DNA of 64,000 bases, from assembly GCA_040830545.1 (NCBI GenBank), contig JBFOMB010000030.1:90236-154235 (forward strand). Direction: 5' to 3'. Made by a program: the position numbers and the translations under genes. How positions within the stretch are numbered: the first letter of the stretch is position 1; each line of letters opens with the position of its first letter. A model generated the notes under the pieces. The model saw only the letters and a program-made list of their open reading frames with translations, was not told where the DNA came from and searched no databases. Of the stretch, positions 8,790 to 16,981 are shown in pieces. The stretch is from HXMU1420-2 sp040830545 (GTDB taxonomy: Bacteria; Pseudomonadota; Alphaproteobacteria; Rhodobacterales; Rhodobacteraceae).

Positions 8790-9434
8790 TTAAGCCAGCG
8801 GAAACCGGTCCAACAACTCACGCATATGATGGATCGGTTCCGCCCCCAACGCGCGCAAAGCTGCACCATCGCCATGCGCAGCATAAGCCACACAAGGCAT
8901 ACCAGCGCGGGCGGCGGCGGTCACACCTGACGCGCTGTCTTCGACAACCAGGCAATCCTGTGGTTGCATATCGAAATGCCGCGCGGCGGCCAGAAACAGC
9001 CCCGGATCGGGTTTGGCGACGCCCAGTTCATGCGCCGAAAACATGGCCCCTTCGAACCGGTTCCACAGCCCGCTTTGGCCCAAAGTAATCCGCATCTTTT
9101 CCAAACTGCCATTGGATGCGACACAATAGGGCAGGCCAACCGTGTCCAGACGATCCAGAACGTCGAAGATGCCCTCGATCGGGTCGATCCCCTCGGCCAG
9201 CCGGGCATAGACCTCACCATAGATCTCGTCGATCCAATCATCCGGTAAGGGCGTTCCCATCTGCCGCACACGGTCGCCGACTCCTGCCATGGTGCCGCCG
9301 ACGAACAGCGCGTTGCAGTCCTGTGGTGCCAGCGTCAGGCCGTAACGTGCCAGATTGCGCGACAGAACCTCGTTTGTCGGGCCTTCGCTGTCGACCAGCA
9401 CGCCGTCGCAATCAAAGATCACCAGTTTCGTCAT
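8790..9434 (-). CDS. HAD-superfamily hydrolase (beta-phosphoglucomutase/phosphatase-like)
   Basis: Phosphatase of 214 residues. HAD motif I is FDCDGVLVDSE (nucleophile Asp8, Asp10), motif II is ASNGS, motif III is the Lys in VAKPDP and motif IV is VVEDSASGV. A helical cap lies between motifs I and II. The substrate is likely a small phosphorylated sugar or glycolate-type metabolite. The ATG at 9434 puts motif I in its usual place and overlaps the end of rsmD by 23 bp. An in-frame start at 9473 would add 13 unusual residues. It is last in a three-gene minus-strand operon with rsmD and the ferredoxin reductase. Confidence 0.88.
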   Translation of the reverse strand: MTKLVIFDCDGVLVDSEGPTNEVLSRNLARYGLTLAPQDCNALFVGGTMAGVGDRVRQMGTPLPDDWIDEIYGEVYARLAEGIDPIEGIFDVLDRLDTVGLPYCVASNGSLEKMRITLGQSGLWNRFEGAMFSAHELGVAKPDPGLFLAAARHFDMQPQDCLVVEDSASGVTAAARAGMPCVAYAAHGDGAALRALGAEPIHHMRELLDRFPLA

Positions 9435-9987
9435 TCTGATCCTGTCTGAGCAAGGTAATGTAGGTGTCGCCATGTTTGCGCGTGTCGAGCAGCGTGAACC
9501 CCGGCGGCGGCGCTATCGGCTGGCTTTCTTCCCAAACCACGCAAGCCCCCGGCGCGATCCAACCCCCGGCCTGCGCCGCAGCCACAGCGCGTTCGCCCAA
9601 CCCTTTGCCATAAGGCGGGTCGAGGAAGATCAGCGTGCAGGGGTCCCCCGGATTGACCCCGATCCGGGTTGCATCCCGGCGCAGCACGGTTGTCTCTTGC
9701 GCTGTGCCAGTCAGACGGGTGTTTTCGGCAATCAACCCTTGGGCCTTGCGCCCGTTTTCCACCAGCACCGCATGCTCGGCGCCTCGCGACAGCGCCTCCA
9801 GCGCCAGCGCGCCGGTGCCCGAAAACATGTCCAGCACCCGCGCGCCATCCAGCACATCCAGATGGGTCAACTGGCTGAACAGGCTCTCGCGCACGCGGTC
9901 CGAGGTCGGGCGCAAATGCGCGGCCGGATCGCCCTTTCCCAACGCCGCCAGACGTCGACCACCAAAGCGCCCGGCAACAATTCTCAC
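9412..9987 (-). CDS. rsmD: 16S rRNA (guanine(966)-N2)-methyltransferase
   Basis: SAM-dependent methyltransferase that modifies G966 of 16S rRNA in the assembling 30S subunit. It has 191 residues. The start MRIVAGRFGGRRL and RPTSDRVRESLFS are hallmarks of RsmD. The SAM-binding motif VLDMFSGTGALALEALSRGA and the catalytic FLDPPYGKG (an NPPY-type motif) are clear. The ATG overlaps the stop of the upstream reductase as ATGA, so translation is coupled. Confidence 0.95.
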   Translation of the reverse strand: MRIVAGRFGGRRLAALGKGDPAAHLRPTSDRVRESLFSQLTHLDVLDGARVLDMFSGTGALALEALSRGAEHAVLVENGRKAQGLIAENTRLTGTAQETTVLRRDATRIGVNPGDPCTLIFLDPPYGKGLGERAVAAAQAGGWIAPGACVVWEESQPIAPPPGFTLLDTRKHGDTYITLLRQDQNDETGDL

Positions 9988-11189
9988 GCCTTGAGCAACG
10001 GTTTGAGGTCGGCGGATGCGTCGGCCAGAACGTCCTTGGGCGCGGTTTTGCCCGCTTCGATCAGCCGTTTGCCGATCATGTAGCCGCGTGGATCGTTCAT
10101 GGCATCCACCGCCAGCAGCTTGTCACCCTGGAAGTACCAAAAGCTCGCGCTGCCCTCGCCAATCCGAGACACGACAGAGTCATAGCCGGTGTTCAGCCCG
10201 GCGATTTGCAGTTTGATGTCGTATTGATCCGACCAGAACCACGGTTTCGCGACATAGGGTTTGTCTGCGCCCAGGATGTTTTCCGCCACCGCTTCGGCCT
10301 GATCAATGGCGTTCGGGACGCTTTCCAGCCGGATACGGTTGCCTTGAAACGGGAAGGACGCGCAGTCGCCCGCCGCCCAGATTGACGGATCAGAGGTGCG
10401 GCCAAATTCGTCCACCTTGATCCCGTTCTCGATCTCCAACCCGGCGGCTTCGGCCAGTTCGGTGGCGGGCGAAATGCCGATCCCGACGATCACCACGTCC
10501 ACGGGTAGTTCGGTGCCGTTGCCCAGCACAGCACCGGTCACGTGGTCGTCACCGGTCAGGCGATCCAGCCCGGTGGATTCGCGGATGTCGACGCCATGGT
10601 CCGTGTGCAGGGTGCGGAAGTAGTCCGATGTTTCCGGCGCGGCGACCCGTTGCAGGATGCGATCCGCCATTTCGATCAGCGTGACGTGCATGCCGCGTTT
10701 GCAGGCCACTGCCGCCGCCTCCAGCCCGATGTATCCTCCGCCGATGATCAGCGCGCGCGTACCTTCGACAAAAGCAGGCTCCATCGCGTCCACATCCGCC
10801 AGCGTGCGCACCACATGCACGCCCTTCAAAGCGCCACCAATAGCAGCCGGCAACTGACGCGGGACCGACCCGGTTGTCAGCGCCAAGTGGTCGTATTTGA
10901 AACTCTGCCCGCCGGACACAACCACCTTGTCCGCGCGGTTGATGGACACAGCGGTTTCGCTGAGATGCAGGTCAATCCCATTGTCTGCATAGAAGCTCTC
11001 AGGTCGCAGATACATCCGCTCCAACGACATGTCGCCCAGCAGATACCCCTTGGACAACGGCGGACGCTGATAGGGCGGCGCGGCCTCTTCGCCGATCAAG
11101 GTGATCTTCCCGTCAAAACCGCTGTTGCGCAGTTTTGCAACCAGCGACGAACCGGCCTGCCCGGCTCCGATGACAACAACATGACTCAT
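9984..11189 (-). CDS. NAD(P)/FAD-dependent oxidoreductase, putidaredoxin/rhodocoxin reductase type
   Basis: Ferredoxin reductase-like flavoprotein of 401 residues. An FAD Rossmann motif VVIGAGQAGSS lies at the N-terminus, PPYQRPPLSKGYL is the family signature, and a second dinucleotide motif LIIGGGYIGLEAA binds NAD(P)H. IWAAGDCAS is the C-terminal FAD contact. Such enzymes pass electrons to [2Fe-2S] ferredoxins that serve P450s or ring hydroxylases. It could supply the P450/Rieske pair 27 kb away, but no ferredoxin gene is adjacent and it sits in an operon with rsmD. Confidence 0.92.
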   Translation of the reverse strand: MSHVVVIGAGQAGSSLVAKLRNSGFDGKITLIGEEAAPPYQRPPLSKGYLLGDMSLERMYLRPESFYADNGIDLHLSETAVSINRADKVVVSGGQSFKYDHLALTTGSVPRQLPAAIGGALKGVHVVRTLADVDAMEPAFVEGTRALIIGGGYIGLEAAAVACKRGMHVTLIEMADRILQRVAAPETSDYFRTLHTDHGVDIRESTGLDRLTGDDHVTGAVLGNGTELPVDVVIVGIGISPATELAEAAGLEIENGIKVDEFGRTSDPSIWAAGDCASFPFQGNRIRLESVPNAIDQAEAVAENILGADKPYVAKPWFWSDQYDIKLQIAGLNTGYDSVVSRIGEGSASFWYFQGDKLLAVDAMNDPRGYMIGKRLIEAGKTAPKDVLADASADLKPLLKA

Positions 11190-11286
11190 GGGCGGGACGT
11201 CCTTCTCAAGAATTTCAATGGCCAGCGCACGCTGCTGACCCTATATCCCGAAGGCAGGCAAACGCAATTCAGAGAGGACGTTGAAC

Positions 11287-11775
11287 ATGCCGATTTCCAC
11301 AGGGGACAAACTGCCCGACGCAACGCTGCTGCACATTGGTGCGGAGGGACCTGAAGCCGTATCGCTGGCCGAAAAAACCGCAGGCCGCAAGGTTGTCATT
11401 TTCGCGCTGCCGGGCGCCTTTACCGGGACCTGTAGCGAACAGCACGTGCCGAGCTTCATCCGCACCAAGGACGCGCTGGCGGAAAAGGGCGTGGATGAGG
11501 TGATTTGTGTGTCTGTCAACGATCCGTTTGTGATGGCGGCATGGAGCAAGGCGACCGGCGCAGGTGAGGCCGGGCTGACCATGCTGGGTGACGCGGATGG
11601 CGCGTTCACTGCGGCGATGGGCATGGATTTCGACGCCCCACCAGTTGGGTTCAAGGGCCGGTCCAAGCGCTATTCCATGGTGGTCGAAGACGGCACCGTG
11701 ACGCTGATGCATGCCGAAGAAAATCCGGGCGTCTGCGAAACGTCCTCGGGCGAGGCGGTTCTGGAGGCGCTGTAA
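11287..11775 (+). CDS. Peroxiredoxin, Prx5 type
   Basis: Thiol peroxidase of 162 residues that reduces H2O2 and organic hydroperoxides. The peroxidatic Cys49 lies in PGAFTGTCSEQHVPSF, the Prx5 signature. The C-terminal Cys in NPGVCETSSG may be resolving. The ATG at 11287 follows AGAGAGG; a TTG two codons earlier is less likely. It is divergent from the ferredoxin reductase across about 100 bp. A palindromic repeat of the family described elsewhere in this table begins shortly after its stop. Confidence 0.93.
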   Translation: MPISTGDKLPDATLLHIGAEGPEAVSLAEKTAGRKVVIFALPGAFTGTCSEQHVPSFIRTKDALAEKGVDEVICVSVNDPFVMAAWSKATGAGEAGLTMLGDADGAFTAAMGMDFDAPPVGFKGRSKRYSMVVEDGTVTLMHAEENPGVCETSSGEAVLEAL

Positions 11776-11797
11776 CGCGTGGCCGACCCCAACGCTG

Positions 11798-11827
11798 ACG
11801 TAGTCCCGGGCCTGACCCGGGACCTCT
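11798..11827 (+). repeat. Dispersed palindromic repeat, copy 1
   Basis: An imperfect unit of about 30 bp reading acgtag, then stem GTCCCGGG (11803-11810), loop CCTGA, stem CCCGGGAC (11816-11823), then ctct. The same unit occurs in reverse at 43639-43668 with a few changes and more loosely at 20322-20351. All three sit just after a gene's stop codon. It may help end transcription of the peroxiredoxin gene, but it has no T-tract. Confidence 0.7.
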
Positions 11828-11833
11828 TGCCGC

Positions 11834-11862
11834 AAAAAAGGCCCCGGAACCGTTCCGGGGCC
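11834..11862 (-). terminator. Intrinsic terminator of the lysine-rich gene
   Basis: Read on the minus strand, an 11-bp GC-rich stem (11862-11852 with 11850-11840, GGCCCCGGAAC arms around a single base) is followed directly by six T (11839-11834). This is a textbook rho-independent terminator for the minus-strand gene ending at 11886. Confidence 0.8.
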
Positions 11863-11885
11863 TGACACGTCGAGCCGAAAACGCT

Positions 11886-12629
11886 TTACGCGTCCATGAC
11901 CTTGTACTGCGATTCCACGTAGCGGACGAACAGGTCGTATTTCTTGAACAGATTGACGAACTGCAGGTCTTCGATGTCCTTCTTGACCTGATTGGCCAGC
12001 GATTTGACGGCGGAATCAACCAGCTGCTTTTCCTCTTCTTTCTTGAGGACAAAGTGATTCCACAGAATCTCGTTGTTCCAGCGACGCTTGGATTTTGTGT
12101 AGAGGTTGTATTCATTGTCGCCAGTGCCGCCCTTGCCGTATTTTTTCACGGCGGCTGCGATCTTCTTGCCCTTCAGCAGGCAATACGTGTCGTAGGACGG
12201 GTAGAACTGGCCCTTGGGCGATTTCGCGTAGTGGCCGTACAGCTTCCACAGTGCGCTGTCTTTTTCGATGTCCTTCAGTGACTGAATGCTTTCGTAGAGG
12301 TCCTCACGGTTGTTTAGCGCCAGCACCGCGCGCAGCACCTTGGCCTTGTAGGCGTTCGTGACCTTCAGGTATTCGCCGATCCCATCGATGGTCTCTTTCT
12401 GCTTCTTCGGGTCCAGCTTCTTCTTGGCCTTTCCCAGCGCCGCTTCGAGATACTTGATCATGTCGGTGATCTCGGTCAGCTGCTTGATGGTGCAGGCCGA
12501 TAGCTTTTTCGTGTACTTGGCCTGCCACATGTCCAGGCCTTTGCCGACATTGCATCCCTTGGCAGCAGGCGAGCGGTTCTTCTGCCATTCGGATTTGGTC
12601 ATTGCCTTGGGTTTGAAGTTCTTGTCCAT
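11886..12629 (-). CDS. Lysine-rich orphan protein, unknown function
   Basis: I do not recognise this 247-residue protein. It is very rich in Lys (roughly one residue in six), predicted mostly helical, with Lys/Glu-rich stretches such as GKAKKKLDPKKQKE and VLKKEEEKQL. There is no signal peptide or membrane segment, so it is probably cytosolic. Only a few Cys residues are present. The ATG at 12629 has GAGGAC upstream; an in-frame start at 12755 would add 42 residues of different composition. It has its own terminator and a more AT-rich upstream region, so it looks like a single-gene unit. Its composition differs sharply from its neighbours, which may mean horizontal origin or a structural or nucleic-acid-binding role. 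Confidence 0.75.
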   Translation of the reverse strand: MDKNFKPKAMTKSEWQKNRSPAAKGCNVGKGLDMWQAKYTKKLSACTIKQLTEITDMIKYLEAALGKAKKKLDPKKQKETIDGIGEYLKVTNAYKAKVLRAVLALNNREDLYESIQSLKDIEKDSALWKLYGHYAKSPKGQFYPSYDTYCLLKGKKIAAAVKKYGKGGTGDNEYNLYTKSKRRWNNEILWNHFVLKKEEEKQLVDSAVKSLANQVKKDIEDLQFVNLFKKYDLFVRYVESQYKVMDA

Positions 12630-12850
12630 CTTCAGTCCTCGTGTTCGTGCATAGGGACAAACGTCCGATCCGGGGTAAAAATCACTGGTTAGAAAAATAC
12701 GCGTTCCGTGTTCCAACGCCGAAATACGCGCCGGTATTGAGGTAACGTAGGACACACGTTTCCGTGAGTATGTGAACTTTTACCGGTCCAAGGAAGATTT
12801 GGCGGGGAAGTTTTCGGTGTTGGTCCCCATATGGATGCGCGACGCCCGGA

Positions 12851-13150
12851 CTAGGCTTCGGCCATTGCATCCATCTTGCGCGCCAGTTTGACGTCCAGTT
12901 CGGTCAGCCCGCCCGCGTCATGGGTGGACAGGGTCACATCAACGGTTTTGTAGACGTTGGACCATTCGGGATGATGGTTCCATTTCTCGGCCCAGATCGC
13001 GACACCGGTCATCCATTGAAACGCGGTGACGAAGTTGGTGAAGACAAAGGTTTTGGCAATCGCATCCCGGCCCTCCACCATGGACCAGCCGTTTTCCATC
13101 AGGGGTGTCAGGCCCTCGGCGCGTTCTGCTTCGGTCAGTTTGTCGGTCAT
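12851..13150 (-). CDS. phhB: 4a-hydroxytetrahydrobiopterin dehydratase (pterin carbinolamine dehydratase)
   Basis: Recycles the oxidised pterin cofactor of aromatic amino acid hydroxylases, or acts in molybdopterin/folate-type pterin metabolism. It has 99 residues. The active-site signature WNHHPEW (His59, His60) and STHDAGGLTELD (His77, Asp78) are both intact. Its ATG overlaps the stop of the upstream acetyltransferase gene as ATGA. No phenylalanine hydroxylase gene is in the window. Confidence 0.95.
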   Translation of the reverse strand: MTDKLTEAERAEGLTPLMENGWSMVEGRDAIAKTFVFTNFVTAFQWMTGVAIWAEKWNHHPEWSNVYKTVDVTLSTHDAGGLTELDVKLARKMDAMAEA

Positions 13151-14331
13151 TCCTGTTCCTCCACCTGTGCCTTTTTGAACGGGCCATAGGATGTCAGCAC
13201 TTCGATGTCGTCCTCAATCGCGGCGCGTTCCGCTTTCAGGTAGCGTTCCACCGCGTCCGAGAAACCCGGTTCGCCGATCCAGTGCAGGCTGTTGATCTGG
13301 GTCGGAAGATAGCCGCGGGCCAGCTTGTGTTCGCCTTGCGCCCCGGCCTCGACCCTTGCCAGCCCGTGTTGGATCGCGAAATCAATGGCCTGATAGTAAC
13401 ATAGTTCGAAATGCAGGCAGTTGTGGTGTTCGATGCAACCCCAATACCTGCCATACAGCGTTTCGCGTCCAATGAAGTTCAGGGCACCGGCCACGTACCG
13501 CCCGTTCCGTTCGGCCAGAACCAGCGCAATGTCGTCGCGCAGATGTTCCTGAGCCTCTTCGAAAAACGCGCGGGTCAGGTAGGGGGAGCCCCATTTGCGT
13601 GACCCAGTGTCCTGATAAAAGGTCCAGAACGCGTCCCAGTGTTCTGGTTGCAGGTCGTCGCCTGTCAGCGTCTGGATCGTGCCGCCAAACGCTTGGGCCT
13701 GCTGGCGTTCCTTGCGGATGTTTTTGCGTTTGCGGGAACTCAGATCGGCCAGAAAGGCGTCGAAATCGGCGTAGCCATTGTTGAGCCAGTGAAATTGCTG
13801 CCCCGTGCGCAACAACAGCCCGATCTGTTCGCCTGCCTCTGCTTCTTCGTCCGTGCAGAAGGTGATGTGCAGCGAGGAGACCTCGTTATCCGCTGCCAAT
13901 TGCACAGCGCCCTGTACCAGCGCAGAGGTGCCGATTTCCTCGTATCCGGGCCGGACAAGGAAACGGCGGCCCGTGGCAGGTGTGAAGGGCACGGCGATTT
14001 GCAGTTTCGGGTAGTACCGTCCACCTGCGCTTTCAAACGCATGCGCCCAGTTGTGGTCAAAGATGTATTCGCCCTGCGAATGCGACTTGGCATAAAGCGG
14101 TGCAGCGGCGATTAACATGCCATCCATATACGCTGTGAGGTATTGTGGCTGCCATCCGGTGCCGGGCCCGACTGAGCCGCTGTCCTCCAACGCTTTGAGG
14201 AACCGGTGCGTGGTAAAGGGATCGTTGGGCGGGCCATCCACTGCTTCAGGACAGGCACAACTGTCCCAATCGCGCGCATCGATCTGCGCAAGCGATCCCA
14301 GAACCTGAACTTCGATCTGTGCCTGATCCAT
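13147..14331 (-). CDS. GNAT-fold acyltransferase, FemAB-like (DUF482 family)
   Basis: Cytoplasmic protein of 394 residues from a family often labelled peptidoglycan-biosynthesis-like N-acyltransferase; its substrate is not established. Recognisable segments are NDPFTTHRFLKALEDSGS near the N-terminus, FDHNWAHAFE, SSRKRKNIRKER in the middle, and YGRYWGC with HFELCYYQAIDFAI in the C-terminal GNAT half. The ATG at 14331 follows AAGAGG by 6 nt; an upstream in-frame TTG at 14376 is less likely. It lies 41 nt after ugpQ and overlaps phhB by ATGA, so it is part of the ridA-ugpQ-phhB operon. Confidence 0.85.
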   Translation of the reverse strand: MDQAQIEVQVLGSLAQIDARDWDSCACPEAVDGPPNDPFTTHRFLKALEDSGSVGPGTGWQPQYLTAYMDGMLIAAAPLYAKSHSQGEYIFDHNWAHAFESAGGRYYPKLQIAVPFTPATGRRFLVRPGYEEIGTSALVQGAVQLAADNEVSSLHITFCTDEEAEAGEQIGLLLRTGQQFHWLNNGYADFDAFLADLSSRKRKNIRKERQQAQAFGGTIQTLTGDDLQPEHWDAFWTFYQDTGSRKWGSPYLTRAFFEEAQEHLRDDIALVLAERNGRYVAGALNFIGRETLYGRYWGCIEHHNCLHFELCYYQAIDFAIQHGLARVEAGAQGEHKLARGYLPTQINSLHWIGEPGFSDAVERYLKAERAAIEDDIEVLTSYGPFKKAQVEEQE

Positions 14332-14372
14332 ACAAACCTCTTGTGCAGTATCTGGTTTGCCCGACCCAGTGA

Positions 14373-15146
14373 TCAAGCGGGGATTGCCGCCCGGTAGCCT
14401 TCAAAGGTCACATTGTTGGCAACATGGCGGGCCTGCGCCTCAACAGTGGGCGATTTCACCGTCCAGCACAGGATTGGCACGCCTTGCGCCTTCAATTCGT
14501 GCACACGGGGACGATCCAAATCGTGCACATTGTGGCTGATGAAACTGGAACCGGTTCGGTCGAAATCCGGGATGGCACGTAGATGTGCACGAGTTTCCGC
14601 TTTGAGCGGCCATTCGTCCGATTCATAGGAATCAGTGACCAGACCGTGGGGCAGTTGTGGGGCCAACCGGGCCAGTTCCGCCACGCAATGTGGGTTGAAG
14701 GACATCAACGCTACGGGGCCGGTGTACCCGGTCAGTGCCTCCAGGGCCGCCTGTTCCAACGCGCCCGTGTTGGGACCCATGGCACCATCCTGATCCTTGA
14801 ATTCGATCAGCAGCGGCACGCGACCCGCGACGAGCTCCAGAACCTCGGACAGTGAAGGCATGCCCGCACCGTCCCCGTGCAGCAGAGGAACGGCTTGCAG
14901 GTCCGACAGATTGCGCTGCCGAACCGCACCCGACACGCCGGTCAGACGCCCCAGGTCATAGTCGTGAAACACAACCGCGTGCCCGTCCGCCGACAGTTGC
15001 AGGTCAATTTCGATCCCATAGCCAGCGGCCACCGCCGCGTCGATCGCGGCGATGCTGTTTTCCGGACGTCCATCGTTCACATCATGTAGGGCACGATGTG
15101 CGAGGGGCGTCCGCAGAAAACACTCAGGCAGGGCCGGGCCCGTCAT
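14373..15146 (-). CDS. ugpQ: Glycerophosphodiester phosphodiesterase
   Basis: Hydrolyses glycerophosphodiesters to glycerol-3-phosphate and an alcohol. The 257-residue TIM barrel carries the GDPD active-site pattern: His in AHRALHD, PENS, IEIDLQLSADG and VVFHDYDLGRLTG, plus LLIEFKDQ further on. There is no signal peptide, so it acts in the cytoplasm. Its start overlaps the ridA stop as ATGA. Confidence 0.92.
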   Translation of the reverse strand: MTGPALPECFLRTPLAHRALHDVNDGRPENSIAAIDAAVAAGYGIEIDLQLSADGHAVVFHDYDLGRLTGVSGAVRQRNLSDLQAVPLLHGDGAGMPSLSEVLELVAGRVPLLIEFKDQDGAMGPNTGALEQAALEALTGYTGPVALMSFNPHCVAELARLAPQLPHGLVTDSYESDEWPLKAETRAHLRAIPDFDRTGSSFISHNVHDLDRPRVHELKAQGVPILCWTVKSPTVEAQARHVANNVTFEGYRAAIPA

Positions 15147-15601
15147 CGGATTTGGAAGATGCCTTCGATCTCGACCGCAACGCCGCGCGGCAACGCGCCT
15201 GCGGACACGGCAGAACGGGAATGGCGACCCGCGTCACCCAGTGCCTCGACCAGGAAGTCAGAGCAGCCATTGATCACCTCGGGCTGATCCGCGAAGTCGG
15301 GGGCAGAGTTGACGAAACCGGTCAGTTTCACCACCCGCACCAGACGGGACAGATCACCGTCACACGCGGCCTTCACCTGGCTCAGCAGGCTGATGCCACA
15401 GGTGCGCGCCGCGGCGGCGCCAGCCGCCACGTCCATGTCTTCACCCACCTTGCCCGTGATCAGACCATCGGCGTTCTGGGAAATCTGGCCGGACACAAAC
15501 AGGATGTCGCCAACCTGTACGTAGGGCACATAATTTGCTGCTGGTGCAGGCGGGGTCGACAGTGAAATGCCCATCTCGGCCAGACGTTCGTCGATACTCA
15601 T
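15143..15601 (-). CDS. RidA family protein (reactive enamine/imine deaminase-like)
   Basis: 152 residues of the YjgF/YER057c/UK114 family; canonical members hydrolyse reactive enamines from PLP enzymes. This longer version matches the subgroup with YVQVGDILFVSGQIS, GKVGEDMDVAAGAAAAR and VVKLTGFVNSAPDF. The C-terminal EALGDAGRHSRSAVSAGALPRG segment carries the Arg expected near the binding pocket. It is first of a four-gene operon with ugpQ, the acyltransferase and phhB. Confidence 0.9.
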   Translation of the reverse strand: MSIDERLAEMGISLSTPPAPAANYVPYVQVGDILFVSGQISQNADGLITGKVGEDMDVAAGAAAARTCGISLLSQVKAACDGDLSRLVRVVKLTGFVNSAPDFADQPEVINGCSDFLVEALGDAGRHSRSAVSAGALPRGVAVEIEGIFQIR

Positions 15602-15679
15602 TTCGGGATCTCCGTTTTGATGTCGCGCGGACGCTACTCTGCGCGACAGGAATACAAAAGCCCCTACATGTGCCTTGGT

Positions 15680-16981
15680 TCAGCTTTCCCGGAACGCTTT
15701 TGTGAAGTAATCCGCCAGCGGTTTCACGAGGTAGGCCATGGGCGACCGGTCATCCGTGCGAATGAACGCCTCTACCGGCATGCCGGGGATCAGGACGGTG
15801 CCTTCGGGCAGTTTGTCGGTCTCACCTTCGTTCAGGGTGATTTCCGCGCGGTAGTACGACACGCTGCTGGTTTCATCCTCGAACGCGTCGGCGGAAATCT
15901 GAACGACCTGACCGTATAGTTCCGGCGTCTGGCGCTGGTCGAGTGCTGAGAAGCGCAGGATCACCTCCTGCCCCATATGCAACTGGTCGATATGAATCGG
16001 TTCGACGCGGGCGGCGATGACCAGCGGGCGGTCCTGCGGCACCAGATACAGCACCGGATCAGCGGGCCGGATCACGCTGCGAGGGGTGTGCACGGTCAGA
16101 CCGTAGACAATGCCCGATACCGGTGCCTTGATGTCCAGACGGTTCAATTGTTCCATAAGCGAACGGCGTTGTTCCGCCAGTTCCAGTTCCCGATAGCGCA
16201 GGTCGCGCAGGCGGGTGATCGCATCCTCGCGGCGGCTGGTGCCCATTTGAATGATTTCGATGTCGATTTCGGTGATACGCGCCTCGGCCTCGGCCTCGCT
16301 GGCGGTCAACTCACCGATGGTGCCGTTCAGGTTGGCCTGTTCGCGCCGCAGGCTCAGCACGCGGGACGCTTGTGCCAGCCCCTTGTCCAGCAGGCTTTGC
16401 TGGCTTTCCAACTCGCTTTCGATCAACTCCAGCTGCTGCGCCAGTGACGCTTGCTGCGCGTTGATCCCGACAATCTGGTTTTCCATCTGCTCGCGTTGCT
16501 TTTTCAGCTGCTCGATCTCGCGTTCGGTGGATTCCTGCCGCGCGTGATAAAGCCGCTCCTGACCCGCCACCAACCCGGCGACGTCCGGGTTCTGCGCCGC
16601 AGCTGTAAGCAATTCGTCGTCGAACACCAATGTGTCCTGCTCGTCCCGCTCGGCTTCCAACCGGCCCCGGCGGGCCATCAGTTCGAACAGCTGGCCTTCG
16701 ACGATCAGCAGTTCCGAAGACAGCAGTTCCGCGTCCAACCTGATCAGCGTCGCGCCCAGTTCGACGGTGTCGCCTTCGTCCACCAGGATTTCATCCACAA
16801 CGCCGCCAGCCAGATGCTGGACGATCTGGCGGTTACGGTCGACCTCGATCCGGCCAGAGGACACGATGGCCCCGGCAATAGAGGATTGGAATGCCCAGGT
16901 CCCGAATCCGCCGACCAGAATAGCCAGCGTGATGAAACCGATGATCAAAGGCACACGGGCCGATGTAGGTGCGCCGGTCAT
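15680..16981 (-). CDS. Type I secretion membrane fusion protein, HlyD/PrtE family
   Basis: Periplasmic adaptor of 433 residues that links an inner-membrane ABC exporter to a TolC-like channel. One membrane segment lies near residues 13-34 (LIIGFITLAILVGGFGTWAF), then a beta/lipoyl half (SSGRIEVDRNRQIVQHLAGG), a long coiled coil at about 90-270, a second lipoyl half (LDIKAPVSGIVYG), and a C-terminal beta domain. The start overlaps the ABC gene stop as ATGA. No outer-membrane channel gene or RTX-type substrate lies nearby. Confidence 0.92.
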   Translation of the reverse strand: MTGAPTSARVPLIIGFITLAILVGGFGTWAFQSSIAGAIVSSGRIEVDRNRQIVQHLAGGVVDEILVDEGDTVELGATLIRLDAELLSSELLIVEGQLFELMARRGRLEAERDEQDTLVFDDELLTAAAQNPDVAGLVAGQERLYHARQESTEREIEQLKKQREQMENQIVGINAQQASLAQQLELIESELESQQSLLDKGLAQASRVLSLRREQANLNGTIGELTASEAEAEARITEIDIEIIQMGTSRREDAITRLRDLRYRELELAEQRRSLMEQLNRLDIKAPVSGIVYGLTVHTPRSVIRPADPVLYLVPQDRPLVIAARVEPIHIDQLHMGQEVILRFSALDQRQTPELYGQVVQISADAFEDETSSVSYYRAEITLNEGETDKLPEGTVLIPGMPVEAFIRTDDRSPMAYLVKPLADYFTKAFRES

